Source of the DNA: Sphingopyxis sp. H053
GTDB taxonomy: Bacteria > Pseudomonadota > Alphaproteobacteria > Sphingomonadales > Sphingomonadaceae
Length of the DNA stretch: 64,000 nucleotides
Assembly: GCF_001468225.1 (NCBI RefSeq)
Contig: NZ_LNRU01000005.1
Location: 310,001 to 374,000 of the forward strand
Direction of reading: 5' to 3'
Numbering within the stretch: the stretch's first letter is position 1; every line of letters begins with the position of its first letter. The notes beneath the pieces are model-generated. The model made no database searches. It was given only the letters and a program-made list of their open reading frames with translations, and was not told the origin of the DNA. Below, one piece after another: positions 37,335-46,497 of this stretch. The translations under genes and the position numbers were made by a program.

Positions 37335-37366
37335 CTAATATGGCGTAAGTTGGCACGCATTCAATG
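37335..37366 (-). promoter_or_regulatory. candidate heat-shock (RpoH-type) promoter of lon
   Basis: On the minus strand, CATTGAAT (like the CTTGAA -35) is followed after 15 bases by CCATATTAG (like the CCATNT -10), about 60-90 bases before the lon start. Lon is a standard heat-shock gene. The match is by eye and imperfect. Confidence 0.4.
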
Positions 37367-37397
37367 TCGCTGCGCTGAACAGCGGGGCAAAGTTGGC

Positions 37398-37733
37398 TCA
37401 AAATGGCAGCTTGAAGCCCGGGGGCAGCGGCAGGCCGCTCGTCATCTTGCCCATTTCTTCGTTGCTCGCCGCATCGGCTTTTTCGCGCGCGTCGTTGAAC
37501 GCGGCGGCGAGCAGATCTTCGAGCATCTGTTTATCGGCGGGCACGATCAGGCTGTCGTCGATCGAGATTTGCTTGATGCGGCCCTTGGCGCTCGCGCGAA
37601 TCCGTACCAGACCGCCGCCCGAAACGCCTTCGACCTCGACACTGTCGAGCTTCGCCTGCGCCTCCTGCATCTGCGCCTGCACCGTGGCGGCCGCTTCCTG
37701 CGCCGCCTTCATCATTTCTTCGATCGATTTCAT
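37398..37733 (-). CDS. YbaB/EbfC nucleoid-associated protein
   Basis: The 111-residue protein is full length: MKSIEEMMKAAQEAAATVQAQMQEAQAKLDSVEVEGVSGGGLVRIRASAKGRIKQISIDDSLIVPADKQMLEDLLAAAFNDAREKADAASNEEMGKMTSGL, ending in the family's GLPLPPGFKLPF. It is a small dimeric DNA-binding protein. It is the second gene of dnaX-ybaB, overlapping dnaX by four bases. Confidence 0.95.
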   Translation of the reverse strand: MKSIEEMMKAAQEAAATVQAQMQEAQAKLDSVEVEGVSGGGLVRIRASAKGRIKQISIDDSLIVPADKQMLEDLLAAAFNDAREKADAASNEEMGKMTSGLPLPPGFKLPF

Positions 37734-39448
37734 GGGTTCGACTTATGGCGATTGTCGCCGGCCTCTTCAAGTTTTGCGTCGGGAAAAGCGGCCAAGGCGG
37801 CCTTCACCACCGGCAGCTCGCGGATTCGCGCGTCATTGTCGGCGAGCGTCGCGGCGCGGATTTGGCCAAGGCTTGGCCGTCCCTCGCCTTCGCCTTCCCG
37901 CACCTGCCAGCGGCTGCCGGTCTGCGCGAGCAGCGCGTCGCCCAGATCGCGCGCGAACGAGGCGCCGAGCGCGCCGACGGGCGCGAAAACGAGATTGCCG
38001 GGCTCAAGGGTGATGATTCGTAGATGATCGTAAACATCGACCGCAAGCCGATGATTTCCTGTGCTTTCGAGTAGCTGGTGGATTTGCGCCACGGTCAATG
38101 CCGACGCGGGGGAATCGAGGTTTGCGGTTGAGCGGCTTTCGACCGCGGCGACGGATTCGGCCCCGGTATTTTCCTGCGCCGCGGGCGCCGCCGGCGCGAC
38201 CATCGGCGTCGCGGGCACGCCGCCCTTTTCGAGCAGCTTTGCGAGTTCACCCGGGTCGGGCATCGATGCGGCGTAAATCACGCGGAGCAGCAGCATTTCG
38301 AGATGCTCGAGCGGGTTGTTCGCGCGGAGTACCTCGTCATGCCCCTTGAGCAGCAACTGCCACAGCCGGTTGAGCGGCGCGAAACCGAGTTTTTGCGCCC
38401 AGTCGCCGATGCGTTCGCGGTCGGCTTCGGCCAGCGCGGGGTCGTCGTGGCGCGACACTTTGGCGAGCGTGATCGCGTGGGTCAGGTCCATAAGCCCGCG
38501 CACCATCGCAACCGGCTCGATCCCCAGCGCATATTGGCCGCGCGCGAGGTCGATCGCGCCGCCGGCATCGCCCTCGAGGATCGTCGCCATCAACTGTCCG
38601 ATCGCCGAGCGGTCCGAGAGGCCCAGCATCACGCGAACCTGCGCCGCGCCGATCATCCCGCCGCCATCGAGATCGGCATGCGCGATCGCCTGATCGAGGA
38701 TCGACAGGCCGTCGCGCACCGACCCTTCGGCGGCATTGGCGATCAGCCAGATAGCGGGCGCCTCGGCCTCGACGCCTTCTTTCTGAAGGATCGAACTGAA
38801 ATGCGCGAAGAGCATGTCGGGGGTGATGCGGCGGAGGTCGAAACGCTGGCAGCGCGACAGCACCGTCACCGGCACCTTGTTGACCTCGGTCGTCGCGAAC
38901 AGGAATTTGACGTGCGGCGGCGGCTCCTCGAGCGTTTTCAGGAGCGCATTGAAGGCGTTACGCGACAACATGTGCACTTCGTCGATGATGTAGATCTTGT
39001 AGCGCGCCGACACCGCAGCGTAGCGCACCGCCTCGATAATCTCGCGCACATCGTCGACGCCGGTGTTCGACGCGGCGTCCATCTCGATCACGTCGATATG
39101 GCGCCCCTCGGTGATCGCGCGGCACGGCTCGCACACCCCGCACGGGTCGATCGTCGGACCGCCCTGCCCGTCGGGGCCGATGCAATTGAGCGCCTTGGCG
39201 ATCAGGCGCGCGGTCGAGGTCTTGCCGACCCCGCGCACCCCGGTCATCAGAAAGGCATGCGCCAGCCGGTCGCGCGCGATCGCGTTGCCGAGCGTGCGCA
39301 CCATCGCATCCTGCCCGATCAGCTCGGCAAAGGTTTGCGGGCGATATTTGCGGGCAAGGACGCGGTACGGACCGCTCGATGGCTGCGGCGCCGTCTCGGG
39401 CAGGTCCATTCCCAGCATCGGGGTTTCGTCGTTGGCGGAATCGCTCAT
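37730..39448 (-). CDS. dnaX: DNA polymerase III subunit gamma/tau
   Basis: The 572-residue clamp-loader ATPase has YRVLARKYRPQTFAELIGQD at the N-terminus, Walker A TGVRGVGKTSTARLIAKAL, a zinc site (DPCGVCEPCRAI), Walker B region IYIIDEVHMLS and sensor-1 LFATTEVNKVPVTVLSRCQRFDLRRI. The C-terminal tau-like part is less conserved. ATG 39448 is preferred over an in-frame ATG 18 bases earlier. It is followed by ybaB. The SRP RNA gene is upstream on the same strand. Confidence 0.96.
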   Translation of the reverse strand: MSDSANDETPMLGMDLPETAPQPSSGPYRVLARKYRPQTFAELIGQDAMVRTLGNAIARDRLAHAFLMTGVRGVGKTSTARLIAKALNCIGPDGQGGPTIDPCGVCEPCRAITEGRHIDVIEMDAASNTGVDDVREIIEAVRYAAVSARYKIYIIDEVHMLSRNAFNALLKTLEEPPPHVKFLFATTEVNKVPVTVLSRCQRFDLRRITPDMLFAHFSSILQKEGVEAEAPAIWLIANAAEGSVRDGLSILDQAIAHADLDGGGMIGAAQVRVMLGLSDRSAIGQLMATILEGDAGGAIDLARGQYALGIEPVAMVRGLMDLTHAITLAKVSRHDDPALAEADRERIGDWAQKLGFAPLNRLWQLLLKGHDEVLRANNPLEHLEMLLLRVIYAASMPDPGELAKLLEKGGVPATPMVAPAAPAAQENTGAESVAAVESRSTANLDSPASALTVAQIHQLLESTGNHRLAVDVYDHLRIITLEPGNLVFAPVGALGASFARDLGDALLAQTGSRWQVREGEGEGRPSLGQIRAATLADNDARIRELPVVKAALAAFPDAKLEEAGDNRHKSNP

Positions 39449-39515
39449 GCGTTCCGTATTAGGCACGGCATGCTCGCTTGTCGAAGGAGAATACGGGCGG
39501 TTCGATCCAATATCT

Positions 39516-39591
39516 CGTCACCCCGGACTTGATCCGGGGTCCCGCTCAGCGACGTCGACAAGCGGGACCCCGGATCAAGTCCGGGGTGACG
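39516..39591. repeat. palindromic repeat (CGTCACCCCGGACTTGATCC type)
   Basis: CGTCACCCCGGACTTGATCC..CCCGCT (39516-39546) and its exact inverse AGCGGGACCCCGGATCAAGT..GTGACG (39561-39591) enclose a 14-base centre. The arms are 31 bases and perfect. The element lies between ffs and dnaX. Confidence 0.88.
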
Positions 39592-39619
39592 ATGCGAATT
39601 AACACGATGAGATGGTGAG

Positions 39620-39713
39620 GGTGGGAGCCGGAACGACCCGCAGCGAATTCGTTGCGGCTGCTTCCTTCCGGACCTGACCGGGTTGGCGAAGACTGCGTCC
39701 GCCCGACTCCCGC
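39620..39713 (-). ncRNA. ffs: small signal recognition particle RNA (4.5S type)
   Basis: On the minus strand the conserved SRP helix-8 core is present: GGTCAGGTCCGGAAGGAAGC followed by AGCC. The distal arms pair GGGAGTCGG at the 5' end with CCGGCTCCC at the 3' end, giving a single long hairpin of about 95 nt. It binds Ffh to target membrane proteins. Its position upstream of dnaX-ybaB is the usual one. Exact ends are estimated from the pairing. Confidence 0.93.
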
Positions 39714-39769
39714 GGCGCATATGGCGGGGAGCGCAGGGAAATGCAAGCGTAGCCCCAATCAGATACAAT

Positions 39770-39847
39770 CGTCATCCCGGCGAAGGCCGGGATCTCGCCG
39801 GTGCGTCAGGAAGCGAGGTCGAGATCCCGGCCTTCGCCGGGATGACG
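39770..39847. repeat. palindromic repeat (CGTCATCCCGGCGAAGGCCG type)
   Basis: CGTCATCCCGGCGAAGGCCG..GATCTCG (39770-39797) is the exact inverse of CGAGATCCCGGCCTTCGCCG..GGATGACG (39820-39847). It lies between the ferredoxin stop and ffs, all on the minus strand. Confidence 0.88.
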
Positions 39848-39858
39848 AGGGTTGGGGT

Positions 39859-40194
39859 TCAGCGTGGCCCCTGCATGTTGCGGCTTTCGGCGGGGATATG
39901 CACGGTGAGCCCGTCGAGATCGTCGGTCAGCACGATCTGGCACGACAGCCGGCTCGTCCGCCGCACCCCGGCGGCAAGATCGAGCATATCCTCTTCCATC
40001 TCGCTTGCGGGCGGCAGGCGGTCGAAATCCTCTTTTGCGACGATGACGTGGCACGTCGAGCAGGCCATCTGGCCCTCGCACGTCCCTTCGAGCGGCATCA
40101 TATGCGCCTGCGCGACGTCGAGCAGGATCGAACCCGGCTCGGCCTCGGCCTCGGTGCGCGCCTTGCCGTCGGCGTGGATGAAGGTGACGCGCAT
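39859..40194 (-). CDS. 2Fe-2S ferredoxin (adrenodoxin type)
   Basis: The 111-residue protein has the four cluster Cys of the adrenodoxin class: GTCEGQMACSTCHVIV (C-x5-C-x2-C) and the distal LSCQIVLTDDLDGL. It carries electrons, probably for iron-sulfur cluster assembly or an oxygenase. Its ATG shares a base with the stop of the cysteine desulfurase gene (TGATG), so both are made together. This fits a role in Fe-S assembly. Confidence 0.92.
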   Translation of the reverse strand: MRVTFIHADGKARTEAEAEPGSILLDVAQAHMMPLEGTCEGQMACSTCHVIVAKEDFDRLPPASEMEEDMLDLAAGVRRTSRLSCQIVLTDDLDGLTVHIPAESRNMQGPR

Positions 40195-41285
40195 CAGTTG
40201 ACGCCCTGCAATCGCGCGGCGGCCCTGATCGCGTTGAGGCCGTCGCGCAGGTCCTGCTCGCTGGTGTAGCGGCCCCAGCCAAGGCGGATCGAGGCGCGCG
40301 CGTCGGCCTCGCTGACGCCCATCGCGCGCAGCACATGGCTGACCTTCCCCGACCCGCTGCCGCACGCGCTGCCGAGCGAGAAGGCGATTTCGCGGGCGTC
40401 GGACATCAGGCGCAGGCCGTTGACGCCCTCGCGCCGGACGTTGAGATTGCCGTGATAACGACGGTTCGCATCGCCGTTGATCGTCCATTCGGGGAGCATG
40501 TCGAGCGCGAGCGACCAGAGGCGTTCGACATGCTCGGCATCCGCATCGAACCGTTCGGCCGCGAGCGCCGCCGCGGCGCCGAAACCGGCGCAGAGTGCGG
40601 GCGACACGGTGCCCGAGCGCATCCCCTGCTCCTGCGCGCCGCCGAACATCAGCGGCGGCAGGTCGACGCCGTCCCTGACCCACAGCGCGCCGATGCCCTT
40701 GGGCCCGTGGATCTTGTGCGCGGAGATAGCGATGAGATCGGCGCCCTCGGGAATCGCGACGCGGCCATAGCCCTGTACCGCGTCGCAGAGCAGCAGGCTG
40801 TTCTTCGCGTGCGCTGCCGCGGCGAAATCGGCGACCGGCTGGATCGTTCCGACCTCGTTGTTCACGAGCATCGTGGCGACAATGCCGTTTTCGGGGATCG
40901 ACGCGTCGTCGGGCGGCAGGGCCAGTCCTTTGCTATCGACGGACAGGATGTGTGCGTTCAGCCGCTCGAGACATTGCAGCGACGCCGCATGTTCGATGCT
41001 GAGCCCGGCGACGCCGCCCGGCTTCGCTTCGGCTCCGCGCAGCAGCGCCCAGTTGAGCGCCTCGGTCGCGCCCGAGGTAAAGAAGACGCGGCCGCCCTTC
41101 GGCAGCAGCGCCGCGACCTGATCGCGCGCGACTTCGACCGCCGCCGCGGCGGCGCGGCCAGCCTTGTGCGTGCTCGACGGGTTCGCAAAACCATCGCCCG
41201 CCCCCGGCCCTTCGAGCCAGCGCAACATCGCCTCGCGCGCCTCGGGAGCGAGCGGGGTCGTGGCTTGGTAATCGAGGTAAATCAT
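40194..41285 (-). CDS. cysteine desulfurase (IscS/NifS-like)
   Basis: The 363-residue PLP enzyme has YLDYQATTPLAPEAREAM at the N-terminus, PLP-binding His in SIEHAA, the Schiff-base Lys in ISAHKIHGPKGIGALWV and the active-site Cys in SLGSACGSGSGKVSHVL. It mobilises sulfur from cysteine. The start is ATG 41285; an upstream in-frame ATG gives no homologous sequence. It is coupled to the ferredoxin gene. No isc or suf scaffold genes are nearby. Confidence 0.92.
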   Translation of the reverse strand: MIYLDYQATTPLAPEAREAMLRWLEGPGAGDGFANPSSTHKAGRAAAAAVEVARDQVAALLPKGGRVFFTSGATEALNWALLRGAEAKPGGVAGLSIEHAASLQCLERLNAHILSVDSKGLALPPDDASIPENGIVATMLVNNEVGTIQPVADFAAAAHAKNSLLLCDAVQGYGRVAIPEGADLIAISAHKIHGPKGIGALWVRDGVDLPPLMFGGAQEQGMRSGTVSPALCAGFGAAAALAAERFDADAEHVERLWSLALDMLPEWTINGDANRRYHGNLNVRREGVNGLRLMSDAREIAFSLGSACGSGSGKVSHVLRAMGVSEADARASIRLGWGRYTSEQDLRDGLNAIRAAARLQGVN

Positions 41286-41337
41286 GAAGTGCGTCTGCCT
41301 CCTAATCCCGTGCATGTCGAGCCATGCTCACAATCAT

Positions 41338-41413
41338 CGTCACCCCGGACTTGATCCGGGGTCCCGCTCAGCGGCGTCGAAAAGCGGGACCCCGGATCAA
41401 GTCCGGGGTGACG
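41338..41413. repeat. palindromic repeat (CGTCACCCCGGACTTGATCC type)
   Basis: The 31-base arms at 41338-41368 and 41383-41413 are exact inverses with a 14-base centre. They are the same sequence as the copy at 39516-39591. The element lies between divergent genes (cysteine desulfurase and hydrolase), so here it is in a promoter region rather than at transcript ends. Confidence 0.88.
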
Positions 41414-41560
41414 AATTGGGGGGTGGCAAGGCGCCTTATTGCGAGCGATTCGCAAAAGTTGCAACATGCTACGCAATTTCTATATAGGCGCCATCTTCGC
41501 TCCGCCACCCTGCCAGCCCGGCGATTCGGCGGCCAGCCATAAAAGATAAGAGGTGCTCCC

Positions 41561-42217
41561 ATGCCCGACGTGATTTTCCCCGGCCCCGAAGGCCGCATCG
41601 AAGGCCGTTTCTCGCCCCCGCCGCGCCCGCGCGCGCCGGTCGCGCTGATCCTTCACCCGCACCCGCAGGGCGGCGGCACGATGAACGACCGCATTACGCA
41701 GGCGATGTACAAGAGCTTCGTCGCGCGCGGTTTCGCGGTGCTGCGCTTCAACTTTCGCGGCGTCGGCCGCAGCCAGGGCACGTTCGACAACGGCATCGGC
41801 GAGCTGAGCGATGCCGCTTCGGCGCTCGACTGGGTCCAGTCGATCCATCCCGAAGCGCAGACGACGTGGATCGCGGGCTTCAGCTTCGGCGCGTGGATCG
41901 GCATGCAGCTGCTCATGCGCCGCCCCGAAATCCGCGGCTTCCTGTCGGTCGCGCCGCCGGCGAACATGTACGACTTCAGCTTCCTCGCGCCCTGCCCCTC
42001 GTCGGGCATCATCGTTGCGGGCGGGCAGGACGAGATCGTGCCGCCGAGCGCGGTGCAGAAGCTGGTCGACAAGCTGCGCACGCAAAAGGGCATCACGATC
42101 CATCACGACGAGATCCCGCGTGCCAACCATTTCTTCGAGCATGAGCTCGACCAGTTGATGAAGTCGCTCGATAACTATCTGGATATGCGGCTCGCGCCCG
42201 ATTCGCCGATCCGCTGA
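41561..42217 (+). CDS. alpha/beta hydrolase
   Basis: The 218-residue hydrolase has the oxyanion region LILHPHPQGGGTMND, the nucleophile elbow GFSFGAW, an acid in AGGQDEIVPP and a C-terminal catalytic His in RANHFF. The PHPQGGGTMNDR signature is that of a small family of bacterial CocE/NonD-like hydrolases found across proteobacteria. The substrate is unknown. The start ATG follows AAGAGGTG. Confidence 0.85.
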   Translation: MPDVIFPGPEGRIEGRFSPPPRPRAPVALILHPHPQGGGTMNDRITQAMYKSFVARGFAVLRFNFRGVGRSQGTFDNGIGELSDAASALDWVQSIHPEAQTTWIAGFSFGAWIGMQLLMRRPEIRGFLSVAPPANMYDFSFLAPCPSSGIIVAGGQDEIVPPSAVQKLVDKLRTQKGITIHHDEIPRANHFFEHELDQLMKSLDNYLDMRLAPDSPIR

Positions 42218-42225
42218 TTAACGCC

Positions 42226-42315
42226 CGTCGCCCCCGCGAAGGCGGGGGCCGCTGGAGGTTTATGCAGCGAGGCCGGGCAAGGCCGACAGCGGCCCCCGCC
42301 TTCGCGGGGGCGACG
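42226..42315. repeat. palindromic repeat (CGTCGCCCCCGCGAAGGCGG type)
   Basis: CGTCGCCCCCGCGAAGGCGG..GGGCCGCTG (42226-42254) is the exact inverse of 42287-42315. The element lies between the convergent hydrolase and a 54-residue membrane protein, directly at both stops, and probably ends both transcripts. Confidence 0.88.
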
Positions 42316-42320
42316 AGGTT

Positions 42321-42485
42321 CTATTTCACCGGCACCAGCCAGATCGCGACATTCGCGAACATCACCAGCGCCGCGACGAGCATCAGCAGCGCGCGGCGGC
42401 GGTCGCCCTTGCGAAAAACATAGGCTGCGCCGCCGGTCAAAAGGACGCCGGTGAGCATCAGGATGGACATGATCGTGTCGGACAT
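42321..42485 (-). CDS. small (54-residue) two-helix membrane protein
   Basis: This short frame runs from ATG 42485 to TAG 42321. The product is two hydrophobic helices (ILMLTGVLLTGGAAYVF and LLMLVAALVMFANVAIWLV) joined by a basic turn, RKGDRRR, a positive-inside hairpin. It begins MSDTIM and ends PVK. The codon pattern is GC-rich at third positions, like real genes here. A repeat lies immediately after the stop. The function is unknown. Confidence 0.6.
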   Translation of the reverse strand: MSDTIMSILMLTGVLLTGGAAYVFRKGDRRRALLMLVAALVMFANVAIWLVPVK

Positions 42486-42597
42486 GGGGCGGCTTTATCG
42501 GGGCCGTCACAAATTTGCCACCTCGCTTATGGCCAATCCGCGCCGCTTCGCCTAAAGGGCGCTCATCGATTCCCTATCGCCCCGCGGGAGCCGCATC

Positions 42598-43050
42598 ATG
42601 CGCATTGCAATAGCCTCTGACCACGCCGCCTGGGAGCTGAAAGCAGCTCTCGCCGACTGGCTTCGCGAAGCCGGCCACGAAGTCGAGGATCTCGGCACCA
42701 ACGGCCCCGACAGCGTCGACTATCCCGATTTTGGCTACGCCCTTGGCCAAGCCATCGCCGACGGCCGCGCGACACGCGGCGTTGCGCTGTGCGGGTCGGG
42801 CATCGGCATTTCGATTTCGGTCAACCGCAACCCGGCCGCGCGGTGCGCGCTGGTCGGCGAACCGCTATCGGCCAAGCTCTCACGCGAGCATAATGACGCG
42901 AACGTCATCGCAATGGGCGCGCGCCTGACCGGCGTCGACATGGCGAAAGCCTGCCTCGACGCCTTCCTCACCACCGAATTCGCCGGCGACCGCCACGCCC
43001 GCCGCGTCGACAAGCTTTCGAATCCGCCTCAACTGGAGACCAGCCGATGA
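42598..43050 (+). CDS. rpiB: ribose-5-phosphate isomerase B
   Basis: The 150-residue enzyme has [13 protein letters not shown] at the N-terminus, [20 protein letters not shown], the active-site region [24 protein letters not shown] and [16 protein letters not shown]. It interconverts ribulose-5-phosphate and ribose-5-phosphate. It precedes glyA with a four-base overlap, an arrangement common in alphaproteobacteria (rpiB-glyA-nrdR). Confidence 0.95.
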   Translation: MRIAIASDHAAWELKAALADWLREAGHEVEDLGTNGPDSVDYPDFGYALGQAIADGRATRGVALCGSGIGISISVNRNPAARCALVGEPLSAKLSREHNDANVIAMGARLTGVDMAKACLDAFLTTEFAGDRHARRVDKLSNPPQLETSR

Positions 43051-44354
43051 CCACAGACACGCTCGACAAGCCCATCAAATCGGCCGGCTATTTCACCGAC
43101 GGCGTCGGCACGGTCGACCCCGCGGTCGCGGCCGCGATGAAGCACGAGCTGGAACGCGAGCAGTATCAGATCGAGCTGATCGCGAGCGAGAATATCGTCT
43201 CGAAGGCCGTGCTCGAAGCACAGGGCAGCGTATTCACCAACAAATATGCCGAAGGCTATCCCGGCCGCCGCTATTATCAGGGCTGCGCGCCGTCGGACGA
43301 GGTCGAAACGCTCGCGATCGACCGCGCCAAGCAGCTCTTCGACTGCGGCTATGCCAACGTCCAGCCGCACTCGGGCGCGCAGGCGAACGGCGCGGTCATG
43401 CTGGCGCTGACCAAGCCCGGCGCGACGATCCTCGGCATGAGCCTCGACGCCGGCGGCCACCTGACCCACGGCGCGCCGCCCGCGATGTCGGGCAAATGGT
43501 TCAACGCGGTGCAGTACGGCGTGCGCGCCGATGACCATCTCGTCGATTTCGATCAGGTCGAGGCGCTGGCGAAGGAACATCGCCCCGCGCTGATCATCGC
43601 GGGCGGCTCGGCCTATCCGCGCACGCTCGATTTCGCGCGCTTCCGCAAGATCGCCGACGATGTCGGCGCGCTGCTGATGGTCGACATGGCGCATTTCGCG
43701 GGCCTCGTCGCGGGCGGCGCGCATCCTTCGCCGATGGAGCATGCGCATGTCGTCACGACGACGACGCACAAGACGCTGCGCGGGCCGCGCGGCGGCATGA
43801 TCCTGACCAATGACGAAGCGATCGCGAAGCGCATCAATTCGGCGGTCTTCCCGGGGCTTCAGGGCGGCCCGCTGATGCACGTCATCGCGGCGAAAGCCGT
43901 GGCGTTCGGCGAAGCGCTGCGCCCCGAGTTTAAGGATTATGCGAAGGCGACGATCGCCAATGCGCAGGCGCTCGCGAACCGGCTGAAGGACCGCGGCGCC
44001 GATGTCGTCGCGGGCGGCACCGACACACACCTCGCGCTGATCGATCTCCGCCCGCTCGGCGTCACCGGCCGCGACGCCGACGAAGCGCTCGAACGCAGCG
44101 CGATCACCTGCAACAAGAACGGCATCCCCTTCGATCCGCTGCCGCCGGTCAAGACCAGCGGTATCCGCGTCGGATCGCCCGCGGGCACGACGCGCGGATT
44201 CGGCATCGCCGAGTTCGAGGAAATCGGCGATATGGTCGCCGACGTGCTCGAAGCATTGCGCGACAAGGGCGAGCATGGCGACGCCGATGTCGAAGCGAAC
44301 GTCCGGGGCCGCGTCCGCGCGCTATGCGAACGCTTCCCCATCTATCAGGGATAA
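43047..44354 (+). CDS. glyA: serine hydroxymethyltransferase
   Basis: The 435-residue PLP enzyme converts serine and tetrahydrofolate to glycine and methylene-tetrahydrofolate. Diagnostic parts: [53 protein letters not shown], and the PLP Lys in [18 protein letters not shown]. It is second in rpiB-glyA-(small protein)-nrdR-trmJ. Confidence 0.98.
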   Translation: MTTDTLDKPIKSAGYFTDGVGTVDPAVAAAMKHELEREQYQIELIASENIVSKAVLEAQGSVFTNKYAEGYPGRRYYQGCAPSDEVETLAIDRAKQLFDCGYANVQPHSGAQANGAVMLALTKPGATILGMSLDAGGHLTHGAPPAMSGKWFNAVQYGVRADDHLVDFDQVEALAKEHRPALIIAGGSAYPRTLDFARFRKIADDVGALLMVDMAHFAGLVAGGAHPSPMEHAHVVTTTTHKTLRGPRGGMILTNDEAIAKRINSAVFPGLQGGPLMHVIAAKAVAFGEALRPEFKDYAKATIANAQALANRLKDRGADVVAGGTDTHLALIDLRPLGVTGRDADEALERSAITCNKNGIPFDPLPPVKTSGIRVGSPAGTTRGFGIAEFEEIGDMVADVLEALRDKGEHGDADVEANVRGRVRALCERFPIYQG

Positions 44355-44358
44355 AGCG

Positions 44359-44577
44359 ATGGCACGGCAGCACCCCGAGGAACCGACGCTGGTCGAACTC
44401 TCGATCGAAGAGGTCAAGGCGATGGGCAAGCAAGGGCTGGCCCATCCCTCGACGCGCCCGGTGCTGATTGGCGGCGCGGTCGGCGCAGCGGTGGGCTTGC
44501 TGCTCGATGCCGTCAGCTGGCCCGTCGGCCTGTTCGGCGGCGCCCTCATCGCGCTGGTGATGCGGGTGAAACGCTAG
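44359..44577 (+). CDS. small membrane protein between glyA and nrdR
   Basis: The 72-residue product starts MARQHPEEPTLVEL. A soluble N-terminal half ends in STRPVLIGG, then come two short hydrophobic stretches (AVGAAVGLLLDAV and VGLFGGALIALVM) and a basic end, VKR. ATG 44359 is four bases after the glyA stop. It is clearly part of the operon but I do not recognise a family. Confidence 0.65.
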   Translation: MARQHPEEPTLVELSIEEVKAMGKQGLAHPSTRPVLIGGAVGAAVGLLLDAVSWPVGLFGGALIALVMRVKR

Positions 44578-44580
44578 CCC

Positions 44581-45048
44581 ATGCGCTGCCCCTATTGCGG
44601 ACATGAAGACAGTCAGGTGAAGGACAGCCGTCCGACCGAGGACGGCGCCGCGATTCGCCGCCGCCGCCAGTGCGAGGATTGCGGCGCGCGCTTCACGACC
44701 TTTGAACGCATCCAGCTTCGCGAAGTCGGCGTCACCAAGGCCGACGGCCGCCGCGAACCCTTCGATCGCGAGAAATTGATGCGCAGCATCCAGATCGCGT
44801 GCCGCAAGCGCCCGATCGACGGTGCGCGCATCGAACGGCTGGTGTCGGGCATCCAGCGCCAGCTCGAAACCTCGGGCGAGAGCGAAGTGCAGGCGGCGCA
44901 AATCGGCGGCATGGTGATGGAGGCGCTGAAAGGCTTCGACAGCGTCGCCTATATCCGCTTCGCCAGCGTCTATCGCGAGTTTACCGAGGCAAAGGACTTT
45001 GAGGAATTCGCGTCCTCGGTCACCGAGGCGGCGCGGCCGATCAAATGA
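44581..45048 (+). CDS. nrdR: transcriptional repressor NrdR
   Basis: The 155-residue repressor of ribonucleotide reductase genes has an N-terminal zinc ribbon ([35 protein letters not shown]). An ATP-cone follows ([42 protein letters not shown]). It overlaps the next gene by four bases (ATGA). Confidence 0.97.
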   Translation: MRCPYCGHEDSQVKDSRPTEDGAAIRRRRQCEDCGARFTTFERIQLREVGVTKADGRREPFDREKLMRSIQIACRKRPIDGARIERLVSGIQRQLETSGESEVQAAQIGGMVMEALKGFDSVAYIRFASVYREFTEAKDFEEFASSVTEAARPIK

Positions 45049-45773
45049 CCGCGGCCGCCCCGCCCCCCGTCATCGTCCTCGTCCGTCCGCAGCTTGGTGA
45101 GAATATCGGCAAGGCGGCGCGCGCGATGCTCAATTTCGGGCTGACCGAGCTCCGCCTCGTCACCCCGCGCGACGGCTGGCCCAATCCCGACGCCGGCCCG
45201 GCATCGGCGGGCGCCGACATCGTGCTCGCCGAGGCGAAAGTTTTCGAAAGCCTCGCCGATGCGGTCGCCGACTGCACCGCCATCTATGCCACCACAGTGC
45301 GCAAGCGCGGCGTGATGAAACCCGTGCTGACCCCCGAAGCGGCGGCGCGCGAGGTTCATGCCAGCGCGGGCCGCTCGGCCTATGTCTTCGGTGCCGAACG
45401 CTCCGGCCTCGAAACCGACGATGTCGCGCTCGCGCACGCGATCGTGACGGTGCCGATCAACCCCGAATTCGCCTCGCTCAACCTGGCGCAGGCGGTGATC
45501 CTGCTCGCCTATGAATGGTCGAAGGGCATCGCGCTCGCGAGCCCGCCCGAAGTGCCGCTCGACCCGCCGGCGCCGCATGCCGAACTCGAACAATTGATCG
45601 AACATCTGACGCGCGATCTCGACGCGAGCGGCTATTTTGTTCCGCCCGAGCGCACCGAGGCGACGCTGCGCACCTTGCGCACCGCGCTGACCAAGACGGG
45701 CTGGTCGCACAATGATATCAGGATGATGCACGGAATCGTGACGGCGCTTGGCAGGAAGCCCAGGGCCGGGTAA
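45045..45773 (+). CDS. trmJ: TrmJ-type tRNA (Cm32/Um32) 2'-O-methyltransferase
   Basis: The 242-residue SPOUT-class RNA methyltransferase has [36 protein letters not shown] at the N-terminus, the AdoMet-binding knot [47 protein letters not shown], and a C-terminal extension as in TrmJ. The likely target is position 32 of tRNAs. It is last in the operon. Confidence 0.88.
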   Translation: MTAAAPPPVIVLVRPQLGENIGKAARAMLNFGLTELRLVTPRDGWPNPDAGPASAGADIVLAEAKVFESLADAVADCTAIYATTVRKRGVMKPVLTPEAAAREVHASAGRSAYVFGAERSGLETDDVALAHAIVTVPINPEFASLNLAQAVILLAYEWSKGIALASPPEVPLDPPAPHAELEQLIEHLTRDLDASGYFVPPERTEATLRTLRTALTKTGWSHNDIRMMHGIVTALGRKPRAG

Positions 45774-45804
45774 CGAAAGCACATTCCTCGCTGGTGGCCG
45801 CTCG

Positions 45805-46038
45805 ATGTTTTACCTCCTGATTTCCCTCGCCCTTTCGGCCGCCGCTCCCGAAGCGAAGACCAGCCAGCCGAGGCCCGAAACCACCCCCGCGCCCGAAAGA
45901 AAAGGCGGTCCGAAACCGATCTGTCGCACCATCATCTACACCGGCAGCCGCCTCCCCCAGCGCGAATGCCGCACCCAGGAGCAATGGGACCGCCGGGCCG
46001 ACGAGACCGGTAAGTGGATGGATCAAGACAAGAATTGA
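45805..46038 (+). CDS. small secreted protein with CR..TGSRLPxRxCR motif, copy 1
   Basis: The 77-residue product starts MFYLLISLALSAAAPEAK, with a short signal peptide, then a Pro/Lys/Thr-rich linker. The motif PICRTIIYTGSRLPQRECRTQEQWDRRADETGKW follows. Two Cys 18 residues apart may form a disulfide. It is one of three tandem paralogues with the same layout. Related small proteins are common in sphingomonads and have no known function. Confidence 0.7.
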   Translation: MFYLLISLALSAAAPEAKTSQPRPETTPAPERKGGPKPICRTIIYTGSRLPQRECRTQEQWDRRADETGKWMDQDKN

Positions 46039-46123
46039 CAATCGATATTTGGCATGCTGCATGTCAAATCATCGCTCACCTTGCCGTGACGACCCGGTGA
46101 CAATCCCCCAGGAGTTTGATTTC

Positions 46124-46351
46124 ATGATAAGCCTACTGCTTTCGCTCGCCCTCGCGGCGGCCGGAACCGACGCGGCGAACACCCAGCCGGCGACCGAAAC
46201 AGCTGCCAAACCCGAAAAAGCCAAGCCGAAGCTGATTTGCCGCCGCCTGGCCGACACTGGCAGCCGCCTGCCCGAACGCGAATGCCGCACGCAGGAAGAC
46301 TGGGATCGCCAGGCCGACAGCATCAGCAAAAGGCTGCACAACGAGAAATAA
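46124..46351 (+). CDS. small secreted protein with CR..TGSRLPxRxCR motif, copy 2
   Basis: The 75-residue product starts MISLLLSLALAAAGTDAA (signal peptide), with a Thr/Lys/Pro linker, then LICRRLADTGSRLPERECRTQEDWDRQADSISKRL. It closely matches copy 1 in the motif region and ends four residues after the helix. CCCCAGGAG precedes the ATG. Confidence 0.7.
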   Translation: MISLLLSLALAAAGTDAANTQPATETAAKPEKAKPKLICRRLADTGSRLPERECRTQEDWDRQADSISKRLHNEK

Positions 46352-46497
46352 ATGCCGTTGGCTGGACTTCCGGGGCGCCGGTCGAACGGATGTTCGACGA
46401 TCATGTCAAGACGAGGAGGGTGCGATTTCGACAACCTCTTGGCTAATGCAGGAAATATCCCTAGGAAGCCACACCCCTCCAAGGAGCGAATATTGTT

